Of a stretch of DNA of 64,000 nucleotides, positions 45,124-54,364 are shown in pieces. Each line of letters opens with the position of its first letter. Positions within the stretch are counted from its first letter, which is position 1. The notes below the pieces were generated by a model that worked only from the letters and a program-made list of their open reading frames with translations, was not told where the DNA came from and did no database searches. Location of the stretch: the NCBI RefSeq assembly GCF_004912155.1, contig NZ_STGX01000004.1, positions 333,832 to 397,831 on the forward strand, given 5' to 3'. This DNA comes from Glycomyces paridis. Its GTDB lineage: Bacteria > Actinomycetota > Actinomycetes > Mycobacteriales > Micromonosporaceae. The position numbers and the translations under genes are program-made.

Positions 45124-45990
45124 TCAAGCGGTCCTCAGGCGCCGCTCTTTCACTACCCGCCAGATCACGTACGCCACTGCCGCAACACCGACGCCCGCCG
45201 CCGCCACCTTGAGCGGGCTCGGCCCCGACAGCGGCTGGCGCAGCGCCACCGGGCGCCGGAACGTCAGCTGCGGCCAGCCCTCCTCCAGCGCGAGCCGCCG
45301 CAGCCCCCGGTCCGGGTTCACCGCGCGCGGGAACCCGACGGTGCGCAGCATCGGCTCGTCGGTGATCGAGTCGGAGTACGCGAACGAGGCGTCCAGGTCG
45401 ATCCCGCGCTCGGCCGCGAACACGTGGATGGCCTCGGCCTTCGCCGGACCGGCGGCATAGAAGTCGATCTCCCCGGTGTAGCGGCCGTCCTCGCCGATGC
45501 GCATCCGCGTCGCGATGACGTCGGTGGCACCCAGCATCCGCCCGATCGGCGCCACCATCTCCTCGCCCGACGCGCTCACCAGCACGACCGCGCGGCCCGC
45601 CGAGCGGTGCGCCTCGATGAGCGCCGCCGCCTCCGCGTACACCGCCGGGGCGATGAGCTCTTCGAGCGTCTCGTCGACGATCGCCCGGACCTCGTCGGCC
45701 GGCCACCCGCGCGACAGCTCCGCGACGTAGTCGCGGGTGCGCGCCATCTGCCCCTCGTCGCCCGAACCGCCGAGCCGGAACAGCAGATGCGAGTAGGCGA
45801 CCTTGAGCACGTCGCGGCGCGCGAGCAGGCCGCCCCGGTAGAGCGGACGCGAGAAGGCCAGCGTGCTGGCCTTGGCGATGACGGTCTTGTCGAGATCGAA
45901 GAAGACCGCGCCCGGACGCGCCCCCGAAGGCGCCGTCACGGGTTCGAGCGAGAGTGCCGGTGAGCCGCTGACAGGCTCCGCTGCGTTCAT
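45124..45990 (-). CDS. HAD-IB family phosphatase (SerB1-like) with C-terminal membrane helix
   Basis: The 288-residue protein has the HAD motif I FFDLDKTVIAK (about residue 30), motif II VSASGEEMV, and motif III-IV AYSDSITDEPML, with the small helical cap of subclass IB shared with phosphoserine phosphatases and mycobacterial SerB1. The C-terminus holds one hydrophobic helix (VAAAGVGVAAVAYVIWRVV) before a basic tail, so it is probably membrane-attached. TAGACT lies 6 bases before the ATG. Family is secure; phosphoserine as substrate is not. Confidence 0.88.
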   Translation of the reverse strand: MNAAEPVSGSPALSLEPVTAPSGARPGAVFFDLDKTVIAKASTLAFSRPLYRGGLLARRDVLKVAYSHLLFRLGGSGDEGQMARTRDYVAELSRGWPADEVRAIVDETLEELIAPAVYAEAAALIEAHRSAGRAVVLVSASGEEMVAPIGRMLGATDVIATRMRIGEDGRYTGEIDFYAAGPAKAEAIHVFAAERGIDLDASFAYSDSITDEPMLRTVGFPRAVNPDRGLRRLALEEGWPQLTFRRPVALRQPLSGPSPLKVAAAGVGVAAVAYVIWRVVKERRLRTA

Positions 45991-46483
45991 GCCGCAAGTC
46001 TAAACAGAATGACAACCCCGTTTCGAGCACTTGTCGCACGCCCCTCACGGTGTCGCCCCGACCTGCGCGGAGGGCGCGCGCCACCCCGACCGGACCCGCG
46101 CTCCGGGCCCCCGATATCCAGAGTGGCACCGGGCCCCGACAATCCACTCCGGCCGGACGCACCACCGCCCTATGACCTCTGCCACCGCACGGGCGGGCGC
46201 GGCCGGAACGGCCCTCGCTCCACGCTCCCTTCCGCCACCGTCAAGGAGGGAAGCCGATCTGGCGATCGAGAGGCCTGGACGGGCCGTCGCCGTGGTCGGC
46301 GCCGCCCTACGAGATCAGCCTGCTGTCGCCGTGCGGGCGCGGGCGAGACGACCACCTCGGGCGGTACTTCCGGCCCCCGCATGCTGTCACCGTGCGTGCG
46401 GGACTCGGCGCCTTCGCCCGCCGAGGCGCGCAGGTCTGGCGTCGCCGCGGGCGCGGGCGGGCCGGAATGTCGGGGCCGGCCCG
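45991..46483. other. About 500-bp gap, no gene recognised
   Basis: The gap lies between the HAD-IB and radA starts and should hold their divergent promoters at its two ends. The middle shows GC-rich open frames on all strands without start signals, domains or strong hairpins. Confidence 0.5.
45997..46002 (-). promoter_or_regulatory. -10 hexamer for the HAD-IB gene
   Basis: TAGACT on the minus strand, 6 bases before the ATG at 45990. Confidence 0.5.
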
Positions 46484-46489
46484 TAGGCT
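46484..46489 (+). promoter_or_regulatory. -10 hexamer for radA
   Basis: TAGGCT, 6 bases before the ATG at 46496. Confidence 0.5.
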
Positions 46490-46495
46490 GGCGCC

Positions 46496-47899
46496 ATGTC
46501 GAAGAGCCAGCGAACCGCCTACGCCTGCGGCGCATGCGGCGTCCGGGTCCCCAAATGGGTCGGTCAATGCCCTGACTGCGGCGAATGGGGCTCGATGGAG
46601 GAGACCGCGGCCCCGCCCCGCCAGACCCTCGGGCCGAAGGTCGCCGCCACCGGCGCCCGCCGCCCCGTCAAACCGGCGCAGCGCATCAGTGCCGTCTCCG
46701 CCGCCCAGGCCGCCAGCCTCCCCACCGGCATCGGCGAGTTCGACCGCGTCATGGGCGGCGGCCTCGTGCCCGGCGGCGTCACCCTCATCTCCGGGGAGCC
46801 CGGCGTCGGCAAGTCCACGCTGCTCCTCGAAGTCGCGCACCGCTTCGCCGAAGCCGGGTACGGCCGCGCCCTCGTGGCCACCGGCGAGGAGTCCTCCGCG
46901 CAGGTCCGCCGCCGCGCCGACCGCACCGGGTGCCTCTCCGAGGACCTCTACCTCGCCGCCGAGACCGACCTGGGCGCCGTGCTCGGCCACGTCGAGGACG
47001 TCAAGCCCGGACTGCTCATCCTCGACTCCGTCCAGACCGTCATCGCCCCCGACACCGACGGCGTCCCCGGCGGCGTCACCCAGGTCAAGGCCGTCGCCAG
47101 CGCGATCACCGGAGAGGCCAAGTCGCGCAACATGGCCGTGATCCTCGTCGGCCACGTCACCAAGGACGGCGGCATCGCGGGCCCGCGCGCCCTGGAGCAC
47201 CTCGTCGACACCGTCGTCCACTTCGAGGGCGACCGCCACTCCATGCTCCGGCTGCTGCGCGGGGTGAAGAACCGCTTCGGCCCCGCCGACGAGGTGGGCT
47301 GCTTCGAGATGACCGAGGACGGCATCGTCTCCCTCGCCGACCCCTCGGGCCTGTTCCTCGACGACGCGCCCACCGAGCCGACCCCCGGCACCTGCGTGAC
47401 GGTGACGATGGAGGGCCGCCGGGCGGTGCCGGTGGAGGTGCAGGCGCTGCTGGGCAAGTCGGTGAAGGACGGGGCGATCCCCCGCCACACCGTGTCCGGG
47501 CTCGACCAGGCGCGTCTCAACATGGTCCTGGCGGTGCTCACCCGCCGCGGGGGGATGCGGCTGCTGGACCGGGAGGTGTACGCGACGACGATCGGCGGCA
47601 TCAGGGTCCGCGAGCCCGCTTCGGACCTGGCGCTGGCGTTGGCGCTGGTGAGCGCTGACCAGGAGATCGCGGTGAGCGCGGACCTGGTGGCGATCGGGGA
47701 GGTGAGCCTGACGGGGCAGGTGCGGCGGACGGTGAACGCGGACAGGCGGATCGGTGAGGCGGCGCGGTTGGGTTTCAAGACCGCGATCGTGCCGAAGGGT
47801 TCGGTGTCGGAGCGGCACAGGGGGATCGAGGTGGTGGAGGTCGAGACGATCATCGACGCGAAGCAGGCGGCGGCCCGCACCTGGGCGCGGAGGGGGTAG
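46496..47899 (+). CDS. radA: DNA repair protein RadA
   Basis: The 467-residue RecA-like helicase drives branch migration during recombinational repair. The zinc finger has Cys11, Cys14, Cys25 and Cys28; Walker A is GEPGVGKST (100-108); the RadA-specific KNRFG motif is near residue 258; the C-terminal third is the Lon-protease-like domain (VPVEVQALLG ... SADLVAIGEVSLTGQVR ... GFKTAIVPKGS). Length and order match E. coli RadA. It is monocistronic here; often it is next to disA, which is not visible. Confidence 0.97.
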   Translation: MSKSQRTAYACGACGVRVPKWVGQCPDCGEWGSMEETAAPPRQTLGPKVAATGARRPVKPAQRISAVSAAQAASLPTGIGEFDRVMGGGLVPGGVTLISGEPGVGKSTLLLEVAHRFAEAGYGRALVATGEESSAQVRRRADRTGCLSEDLYLAAETDLGAVLGHVEDVKPGLLILDSVQTVIAPDTDGVPGGVTQVKAVASAITGEAKSRNMAVILVGHVTKDGGIAGPRALEHLVDTVVHFEGDRHSMLRLLRGVKNRFGPADEVGCFEMTEDGIVSLADPSGLFLDDAPTEPTPGTCVTVTMEGRRAVPVEVQALLGKSVKDGAIPRHTVSGLDQARLNMVLAVLTRRGGMRLLDREVYATTIGGIRVREPASDLALALALVSADQEIAVSADLVAIGEVSLTGQVRRTVNADRRIGEAARLGFKTAIVPKGSVSERHRGIEVVEVETIIDAKQAAARTWARRG

Positions 47900-47992
47900 G
47901 CCCGCTGAGGGGGTTGCCAGGTCGGGCGGGGCCTGTCCGCCTCAACCGGCGAGTCCGACGCTCCGGGGTTGCCCGGCCGGGCGGGGCGGGCT

Positions 47993-47998
47993 TACGGT
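47993..47998 (+). promoter_or_regulatory. -10 hexamer for the GNAT gene
   Basis: TACGGT, 7 bases before the GTG at 48006; it supports that start over the in-frame GTG at 47997. Confidence 0.5.
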
Positions 47999-48005
47999 GG
48001 CGGCT

Positions 48006-48506
48006 GTGACTACTCCTCCTGACGTGGCCGATCTTCGTACCGAGCGCCTTGTCCTGCGGGCGTGGACGGCCGCGGAGGCGGCCGCGGTGACCGAGGGTTC
48101 GCGCCTGGGCGACTGGGCCGAAGACTTCCCCGCCGAGGGCGAGCAGGCGATCGCGCCGCTCATCGCGGCGAAGCCGGAATGGCTGGGGCCGTTCGGGCAC
48201 CGTCTCATGGTCGAGCGCGGGAGCGGCCTGGTCGTCGGCGCGCTCGGACTGTTCTGGCCGCCGTCCGGCGGAGAGGTCGAACTCGGGTACGGCGTCGCCG
48301 TCTCGCGGCGCGGCCTCGGCTACGCACCGGAGGCGGTGCGGGCGTTGACGGCCCACGCGTACACCGCGCCGGAGGTCGATCTGGTCTTCGCACACGTCGA
48401 GCCCACGAACCCCGCCTCGATCCGGGTCCTTGAGAAAGCCGGTTTCGCCCCGGTCGGTCCGGGATCAGAGGAGGGCACGATCCGCTACGACGCGCCCGGT
48501 GTCTGA
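48006..48506 (+). CDS. GNAT-family N-acetyltransferase
   Basis: This 166-residue protein of the RimJ/RimL-like group begins LRTERLVLRAWTAAEAAAV and has the acetyl-CoA loop VSRRGLGYAPEAVRALTAHAY and the final VEPTNPASIRVLEKAGFAPVG. It would transfer an acetyl group to a protein N-terminus or a small amine; the acceptor is unknown. The last codons run into the first degenerate unit of the tandem repeat array that fills the space up to the LAL gene. Confidence 0.9.
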   Translation: MTTPPDVADLRTERLVLRAWTAAEAAAVTEGSRLGDWAEDFPAEGEQAIAPLIAAKPEWLGPFGHRLMVERGSGLVVGALGLFWPPSGGEVELGYGVAVSRRGLGYAPEAVRALTAHAYTAPEVDLVFAHVEPTNPASIRVLEKAGFAPVGPGSEEGTIRYDAPGV

Positions 48507-49070
48507 CCCGCGCACGCGCGGTCGAGTGAGGCGGCCCGGCAAGTGACCTCGGGAGTTCGGCGTCTGGCCCGCGCTCACGCACGGTCAAGAGGGCCGTAGG
48601 CGGCTCACGTCGCACGAGTGCAGCCTTGTTCGCCCGGGCGCAGCACCCCCTACCCGCACTCAGGCGCGACCGAAGGGCCATGAGCGGTTCGCTTCGCGCG
48701 AGTACCGCTGGTGGCGTGGCGCCACTACCCGCGCTCGCGCGTGATCGAAGGGCCGTGGGCAGTTCGCTTCGCGCGAGCGCCGCTTCATTCGCCGGCGGCA
48801 TGGCGCCGCTACCCGGGCTCGCGCGCGACCGATAGGGGCCGTGAGCGGTTGGCGTCCGCGGGTGCCGATTCGTTCGCCGGTGGCGTGGCACCCCTACCCG
48901 CGTTCAGTCGCGGCCGAAGGGACATAGGCGGTTCGGGCCATGTGGGTGGTGCTTCATTCGTCGGCTTGGCACCGCTACCCTCGCTCGCACGCGATCGGTA
49001 GGGGCCGTGGTCGGTTCGCGCCGCGCGGGTGCCGCCTCGTTCGCCCGCGGCGCGGCGCCGCTTCAGGTCG
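48507..49070 (+). repeat. Tandem array of about 84-bp repeats
   Basis: Six clear units begin near 48563, 48648, 48724, 48808, 48891 and 48974 with (c)ctacccgcgctc-like sequence, after a degraded unit touching the GNAT stop. Each unit continues with a cgatcgaaggg-like stretch, a ggttcgcttcgcgcgag-type hairpin and a ttcgcc-rich end with ggcgtggc. Identity between units is moderate. It fills the space between two convergent genes. The last 110 bases before the LAL stop (49071-49179) show nothing else. Confidence 0.75.
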
Positions 49071-49179
49071 AACAGGGTGCCCACCGATCACGCTCGACGT
49101 CCGTTCAACATCAATGGCGCTGCCGCACCGAGAGGTGCCCGGCGGCTTCGCCCGTCGGATCCTCTTCCTGCCTCCTCGC

Positions 49180-51906
49180 TCAGAGGCCGAGTTTGGCGAG
49201 GTCGGTGCGGGAGGCGACGCCGAGTTTCGGGTAGGCCTTGTAGAGGTGGTAGCCGGCGGTTCGGGGGCTGAGGTAGAGCTGTTCGCCGATTTCGCGGTTG
49301 CTCAGGCCCGCGGCGGCGAGGCGGACGACCTGGAGTTCTTGCGGGGTGAGCCGGTCGGCGAGGTCGGGGGCGGCCTCGATCGGTCCGGCGTCGCCGGCGG
49401 CGCGGAGTTCGCGGCGTACGCGTTCGGTCCAGGGTTCGGCGCCGAGGCGTTCGAAGACGGCCGCGGCGGAGCGCAGCCGGGTCTTGGCCTCGTTGACGCG
49501 GCGGGCGCGGCGGAGCCATTCGCCGTAGACGAGGTCGGTGCGGGCGGTCTCGAAGGGGTGTCCTTCGGCGGCCTTGTGGAGTTCGGCGGCCCGCCGGTAG
49601 TGGGCGCCGGCGTCGGCCTCGTCGGCGAGGAGGCCTCGGGAGCGTTCGACGAGGGCGGCCAGGTGGGCCTGGCCGCCGGCCTCGGCCCATTCGGTGTACC
49701 AGGCGAACGCGTCGGCGATGCGCGCGTGTTCGCCAGTGCGGGCGGCGGCTTCGACGGCGACGGGGACGAACGCGAGGGCGTCGCCGGGCGCATTCGATTC
49801 GAGGTGGCCCATCAGGCGGTCAAGTGCTTCCTCGTTGCGGCCCAGGGAGAAGTCAAGGAGCGCGAGGGCGGTGTCGATGGTGACGGCGGTTTCGGGCGGG
49901 GAGGCGGCGCGCGCGGCCTCTACGAGGTCGTGGACGTCGGCCTCCTGTCCGCGGAGGGCGGCGATGGGGGCGAGGATGTAGGCGCGGGCCTTGACCAGGC
50001 CGATGGGTTGGCCCAGTTCGGTGGAGAGGTCCATGGCGTCGGCGGCCATCGCCTCAGCGTCGCGCCAACGTCCACGATGGAATTCGGTGATGCCGTTGAG
50101 CACGAGTGACCGCGGGAGCGCCCCGGCGGCGCCGGTGCGGCGGGCGGCCCGCACGTTCTCGGAGGCGGTGGCCTCGGCGGCGTCGATGTCGCCGATGAGG
50201 GTCTGCCACCAGGCGACCATGGCGCGGTTCTCGGGGGTGACCGCGGCGCCGAAGCCGACGTGGATGTCGATGAGGCTGCGGAGGGCGGCGACGGCTTCGG
50301 TGACGGTGACGGCGCAGGAGCGGTGGAATCCGGCGGTGGCCTTGGCGAGGTCGCGCACCCAAGGCGAGTGTTCGATGTCGAGGCGTTCGGCATGCTCGGC
50401 GGCCACTTCGGCGCGCGAGAAGTCCCCTGCCTGCCAAGCGAGTTCGACGGCTCGGAAGAGCGGGTAGCCGGCGGCCTCGGGCTGGGCGGCCGTGTAGTGG
50501 TCGGCGGCCTCCATGTAGAGGCGGTAGGCCTCGCGGACGTCGTTCCTCCAGCCGGCGACCATCGCGGCGATGAGGGTCGCGCGGGCGTGCACGGCACGGT
50601 CGTTCGTGGACTGTCCGATCTCGGCGCACAGCGCCCATGCCTTGGGGCCGTTGCCGGCCGAGGCGGCGGCTTCGGCGGCGCGCAGGAGGCGGCGTCCGCG
50701 TTCGGGCCCTTCGGGGGTGAAGCTCGCGGCGCGTTCGAAGACGGCGTACTCGACGTTGTGCCCGCCGCAGGTGGAGGCGCATTCGGCGGAGGCCTCCAGG
50801 GCGGCGGCGACCTCCTCGTCGGGGCCGGTGGCGGCGGCGGCGAGGTGGAAGGGCCTGCGGTGGTCGTCGGGTTCGAGGACGTCGGCGAGGATGCGGTGCG
50901 CTTCGAGGCGGCGGAAGACCGGCGCGCCCTGGTAGGCGGCGGTGCGGATGAGCGGGTGCCCGAAGGCGAAGCGGCCGCCCTGGTAGCGGACGAGGTCGTC
51001 GGCCTCGGCGGGGGCGAGGTCGGTGAGCTGCGCCCCGAGTTTCGCCGCGGCGTCCAGGACCAGGCCGGGGTCGGCGGTCTCGTCGGCGGCGATGAGCAGC
51101 AGGAGGGTCCGGGCGGCTTCGGGGAGGCGGTCGATGCGGTCGCCGAAGACCTGCTTGAGGCGGCTGGTGGTCGAGCGGGTCCCGGTCCAGTCGGCGGCCA
51201 GGCGCGTCTCCGGTTCGATCGCGGGCAGCTCCAGGAGCGCGAGCGGGTTGCCTTCGGCGGAGTTGAGGAGGCGCGAGCGGGACGCATGGGACAGTCCATT
51301 GAGTCGTCCGGAGAGCAGCGCTCCGGCGGCGTCGGCGTCCAAGGGGCCCAGGCGCATCTCGTCGAGGCCGGGCGTGGGGAAGTCGGGCGCGTAGCCTTCG
51401 CGGACGGTGAGGATCATCGCGACCGGTTCGGCCGCAAGGCGTTTGGCGACGAACAGGAGCACCGCGGCCGAGTCGGGGTCGAGCCAGTGGGCGTCGTCCA
51501 CGACCGCCAGGACCGGCCGGGTGGCGGCGGCTTCGGCGAGAAGGCTCAGGGTCGCGAGGCCGACGGTGAAACGGAAGTCGCCGGGCGGGGCGGCCTTGTC
51601 GGGGGCGGGGGCGAGGCCCAGGAGGCGCGAGAGGACGCACGCGTGGTGCTCGGGGATGCCCTCCAGGTGCCCGGCGAGCGGGAGCAGGAGCGCGCCGAGC
51701 CCGGCGAAGGACCAGGCGTGCTCGGACTCCACTCCCGTGCAGCGCAGCACGGTGAACCCGTGGGCGGCCTCGGCGGCGACCGCCGCCAGGCTCGACTTGC
51801 CGATGCCTGCCTCGCCGCGCACGACCAGCGACGAGCCGCGCCCCGCCTCGGCGGCGGCGACGCGGTCGGCGAGGGCGGCGGTCTCGGTGTCTCGTCCGTA
51901 CAGCAC
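49180..51906 (-). CDS. LuxR-type LAL regulator with AAA ATPase domain (module 1)
   Basis: The 908-residue regulator begins with a P-loop ATPase (VLYGRDTETAAL, Walker A GEAGIGKSS near residue 35, Walker B VLAVVDDAHWLD). A long stretch of TPR-like helices follows, and the protein ends with a LuxR/NarL helix-turn-helix (LTPQELQVVRLAAAGLSNREIGEQL, final 55 residues). LAL proteins of this size bind an effector, hydrolyse ATP and activate promoters. It is a paralogue of the protein encoded at 54365-57175. The GTG at 51906 is chosen because TACCGT lies 6 bases upstream. Its probable target is the reductase-MFS segment just beyond it. Confidence 0.92.
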   Translation of the reverse strand: MLYGRDTETAALADRVAAAEAGRGSSLVVRGEAGIGKSSLAAVAAEAAHGFTVLRCTGVESEHAWSFAGLGALLLPLAGHLEGIPEHHACVLSRLLGLAPAPDKAAPPGDFRFTVGLATLSLLAEAAATRPVLAVVDDAHWLDPDSAAVLLFVAKRLAAEPVAMILTVREGYAPDFPTPGLDEMRLGPLDADAAGALLSGRLNGLSHASRSRLLNSAEGNPLALLELPAIEPETRLAADWTGTRSTTSRLKQVFGDRIDRLPEAARTLLLLIAADETADPGLVLDAAAKLGAQLTDLAPAEADDLVRYQGGRFAFGHPLIRTAAYQGAPVFRRLEAHRILADVLEPDDHRRPFHLAAAATGPDEEVAAALEASAECASTCGGHNVEYAVFERAASFTPEGPERGRRLLRAAEAAASAGNGPKAWALCAEIGQSTNDRAVHARATLIAAMVAGWRNDVREAYRLYMEAADHYTAAQPEAAGYPLFRAVELAWQAGDFSRAEVAAEHAERLDIEHSPWVRDLAKATAGFHRSCAVTVTEAVAALRSLIDIHVGFGAAVTPENRAMVAWWQTLIGDIDAAEATASENVRAARRTGAAGALPRSLVLNGITEFHRGRWRDAEAMAADAMDLSTELGQPIGLVKARAYILAPIAALRGQEADVHDLVEAARAASPPETAVTIDTALALLDFSLGRNEEALDRLMGHLESNAPGDALAFVPVAVEAAARTGEHARIADAFAWYTEWAEAGGQAHLAALVERSRGLLADEADAGAHYRRAAELHKAAEGHPFETARTDLVYGEWLRRARRVNEAKTRLRSAAAVFERLGAEPWTERVRRELRAAGDAGPIEAAPDLADRLTPQELQVVRLAAAGLSNREIGEQLYLSPRTAGYHLYKAYPKLGVASRTDLAKLGL

Positions 51907-51912
51907 GATCCA

Positions 51913-51918
51913 ACGGTA
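51913..51918 (-). promoter_or_regulatory. -10 hexamer for LAL gene 1
   Basis: TACCGT on the minus strand, 6 bases before the GTG at 51906. Confidence 0.5.
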
Positions 51919-52000
51919 CCGCCGCCCGTCCGATTCGCCCGGTCCCCGGACCGGGTCGTAGGACGAACGGACCAAGACGGCGGCCAGGGTCCGAGGGCCC

Positions 52001-52196
52001 AGGGGGCATTTGCAAACCCCCGGCGAGTCGATGGCCGAGGCCATGTGTTCGCTCGCTCTGCACAGTTGCGACTCGCAAGCGTCGCCGAGACCGCGGAAGG
52101 CGGTCTGGATACCGGTGTTGTACCCAGACCGCCGACAACGAAGCGAGCGGGCAGATGGACCGGCCAGCGGCCGTCAGGGGTCTGCAAACGCCCCCT
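52001..52196. repeat. 196-bp inverted-repeat element
   Basis: The left arm from 52001 (agggggcatttgcaaacccc) and the reverse complement of the right arm from 52196 (agggggcgtttgcagacccc) match over about 56 bases with gaps. The centre has a perfect 10-bp hairpin, ggcggtctgg / ccagaccgcc (52099-52108 and 52124-52133). The right end overlaps the stop codon of the FMN reductase gene. It is noncoding; a MITE-like element or an elaborate terminator are both possible. Confidence 0.6.
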
Positions 52197-52797
52197 AGTA
52201 CGGCGAGGGCAGGGGCGCGGCGCGGCGGGCGTCGGTCAGGGCCCGGCCCCACCATTCGAGCTCGTCGAGGAGCCGCTTGGCGCCCGGTTCCTCGTCGCCG
52301 AACTTCGTGAACGCGCCGTTCTCGTCGAAGTGCTGGTAGAACCGCGGGAACGCGATCGAGTTGCGGATCGTGAAGGTGCGAAGCTCGGGGAAGATCTGCC
52401 GCAGGTGCTGCGCGGCGTTCTGCCCCCCGGTGGCCTTGCCGCCGTAGGTGACCAGCGCGACGGGCTTGGCGGCCCACTCGTTCATGTAGTAGTCGATGGC
52501 GTGCTTGAGCGACGCCGGGATGGACATGTTGTACTCGCCGGTGACGACGATGAACGCGTCGGCGCGGTGGAGGCGTTCGGACAGGGCGGAGACGCGCTCG
52601 CTCGGGTCGCCCTCGGTCGACCACATGTCCTGCTCGGTGAGGTGCTGGGGCAGTGCGGCGTCGAGCAGGTCGATGAGGTCCACGTCGAAGCCGCCGTGCG
52701 CGGCGGCGAGGTCGGCGATCCACTTGGCGGGCACCGGCCCCCAGCGGCCCTCGCGGGTGGTGCCGATGATGACGCCCAGGTTCAGCTTGTCGCTCAT
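52195..52797 (-). CDS. NADPH-dependent FMN reductase family protein
   Basis: The 200-residue flavodoxin-fold protein has the FMN-binding start GVIIGTTREGRWG, the VVTGEYNMSIPASLKHAIDYY block and the VTYGGKATGGQNAAQHLRQIF strand-loop of the FMN_red family (azoreductase/quinone reductase-like). It lies between LAL regulator 1 and the divergent MFS gene, 176 bases from the latter, so it may be controlled by the same operator and share a detoxification role. AAGGA lies about 10 bases before the ATG. The substrate is unknown. Confidence 0.9.
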   Translation of the reverse strand: MSDKLNLGVIIGTTREGRWGPVPAKWIADLAAAHGGFDVDLIDLLDAALPQHLTEQDMWSTEGDPSERVSALSERLHRADAFIVVTGEYNMSIPASLKHAIDYYMNEWAAKPVALVTYGGKATGGQNAAQHLRQIFPELRTFTIRNSIAFPRFYQHFDENGAFTKFGDEEPGAKRLLDELEWWGRALTDARRAAPLPSPY

Positions 52798-52860
52798 GAG
52801 GTTCCGTTCCTTCGGTGTTCGCTGTCGGGACCGAAGCTACGGACGGTTCGACCGGCGGCA

Positions 52861-52878
52861 CATCCGTCGGTCGACTGG
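52861..52878. promoter_or_regulatory. Operator-like sequence, module 1
   Basis: CATCCGTCGGTCGACTGG, followed by a tcg/cgaccgg stretch, nearly matches CATCTGTCAATCGACTGG at 57239-57256 in the second LAL/MFS module. Both lie about 100 bases upstream of the MFS start and next to other cgaccgg/ccggtcg motifs. Confidence 0.55.
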
Positions 52879-52960
52879 TCGGCGACCGGACCGGTCACGG
52901 CCGCCACGCCGGTCGGGCGTCCCGGTCGGGCGACGGATGCGCGACAGGTCGCCTCCTCCT

Positions 52961-52966
52961 TAGCGT
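52961..52966 (+). promoter_or_regulatory. -10 hexamer for the MFS gene, module 1
   Basis: TAGCGT, 7 bases before the ATG at 52974; module 2 has the same hexamer. Confidence 0.5.
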
Positions 52967-52973
52967 TGCGGCC

Positions 52974-54344
52974 ATGACTACTACAGAGACGGCGGCCCCG
53001 GAGGCCGCAACGACCCGGTGGGCGGCGATCCTCGCCGTCGGTTTCGCGCAGCTCGTGGTGGCGGGCGGCATGTCGAGCCTGGCGGTCGCGCTGCCGCTCA
53101 TACGCACCGAGTTCGGGGTGTCCGAGGCCGCCACGGCCTGGGTGCTGCTCGCGTACGCGCTGCCGGTCGGGGCGGTCGCCATCGCGGCCGGGCGACTCGC
53201 CGACCGCGCCGACCTGCGGGCGGTGGCCGTGTTCGCGATGGCGGCCCTGGCGGTCGGGTCGGTGGCGGCGGCGCTCGCGCCGACGTTCGCGCTGCTGCTG
53301 GCGGCGCGGGCGGTCGCGGGCCTCCTGGGCGGGCTGCTGTTCGGCATGACCGGGCGGATCATCGTGGTCTCGGCGGCGCCGTCGCGGCGCGGCCGTGCCA
53401 TGTCGGTGATCGCGCTGCTGATGACGGTGGGCGGCATGGGCATGGTCGGCGCGGGCGGTTTCGTGGTGGCCGCGTTCGACTGGCGCGGCCTGTTCTGGGT
53501 GTTCGCGGTCCTCGCAGCGGGGGCGGTGGCCGCGGTGGCGGCGGCGGTGCCCGGCAACGGGACGGGCCTGCCCCGGCCCGACCGTGTCCTGTTGGGGGAC
53601 ACGGCGACGTCGGGCGGCGCGATCGTCGCGTTCCTGCTGGCGTTCGAGTACGTGGATTCGGCGCCGTGGATCGCGGTGGGGGCCTTCGCGGTGAGCGGCG
53701 CGCTGGGGACGGCGTGGGTGCGGCGGCCGTCGTCGGCGCCCACGGTGGCGCTGCTGCGCTCGCCGCGCCTGGGCGGTGCCCTGGTGAGCCTGACGCTGCT
53801 GTCGGCGGTGACGGGCCTGCTCAACTTCAGCCTGCCGTTCCTGCTGACGGACGTGCAGGGGGTGCGCCCTGAGCTGGTGTCGACGGTGATGCTGACGTTC
53901 ATCGGCGGGGTCGCGGTGATGACGCCGCTCGCGGGCTGGCTCGCCGACCGCTTCGGTCCGGGCCGCGTGTCGGCGGCCGGGGCCCTCCTGGTGGTGGCGG
54001 GCGTGGTGCCGCTGCTGTCGGTCGGCGCCGAGACGGGCCTGGTCGACCTCGGAGTGCGGATCGGCCTGCTGGGCTCGGCGTTCGGGATCTTCAACACCCC
54101 CATGAACACGCACCTGTTGGCGTCGGCGCCCGCCGAGCAGTCGGGGACGGCGGGGGCGTTCATGGCGACGACCCGCACGATCGGGACCTCGCTGGGCCCG
54201 GTGGTCGCGGCGCTGGCCTGGGGCCTGGGGGCGACGGCCGTGGACGGCTACCGCCTCTCCGCCTGGACCATCGCTGCCGTCCTCGTCCTGGGCGCGGCCG
54301 TCCAGGCGACGACCCGCCCCTGGCGCAACACCACCCCGGAATGA
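52974..54344 (+). CDS. MFS transporter (module 1)
   Basis: A 456-residue protein with about 12-14 helices, the motif A variant GRLADRADLRAVAV after helix 2 and GWLADRFGPGRVS in the second half. It is most like MFS drug exporters. It is divergent from the FMN reductase, convergent with LAL regulator 2 (20 bases between stops), and shares promoter and operator sequence with the truncated MFS gene at 57376. Regulation by one or both LAL proteins is inferred. No substrate can be named. Confidence 0.92.
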   Translation: MTTTETAAPEAATTRWAAILAVGFAQLVVAGGMSSLAVALPLIRTEFGVSEAATAWVLLAYALPVGAVAIAAGRLADRADLRAVAVFAMAALAVGSVAAALAPTFALLLAARAVAGLLGGLLFGMTGRIIVVSAAPSRRGRAMSVIALLMTVGGMGMVGAGGFVVAAFDWRGLFWVFAVLAAGAVAAVAAAVPGNGTGLPRPDRVLLGDTATSGGAIVAFLLAFEYVDSAPWIAVGAFAVSGALGTAWVRRPSSAPTVALLRSPRLGGALVSLTLLSAVTGLLNFSLPFLLTDVQGVRPELVSTVMLTFIGGVAVMTPLAGWLADRFGPGRVSAAGALLVVAGVVPLLSVGAETGLVDLGVRIGLLGSAFGIFNTPMNTHLLASAPAEQSGTAGAFMATTRTIGTSLGPVVAALAWGLGATAVDGYRLSAWTIAAVLVLGAAVQATTRPWRNTTPE

Positions 54345-54364
54345 GGGCGCGGGTGGCACCGGAG

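Noticed and set aside
45991..46495. Gene in the gap before radA
   Set aside because: Open frames in several phases are due to GC content; none has a start signal or recognisable domain.
48507..49070. CRISPR array
   Set aside because: Units repeat over their whole length of about 84 bases with drift; there are no constant repeats alternating with unique spacers, and no cas genes.
50260..52977. A 905-codon frame opposite LAL regulator 1
   Set aside because: Antisense shadow with Gly/Arg/Val bias.
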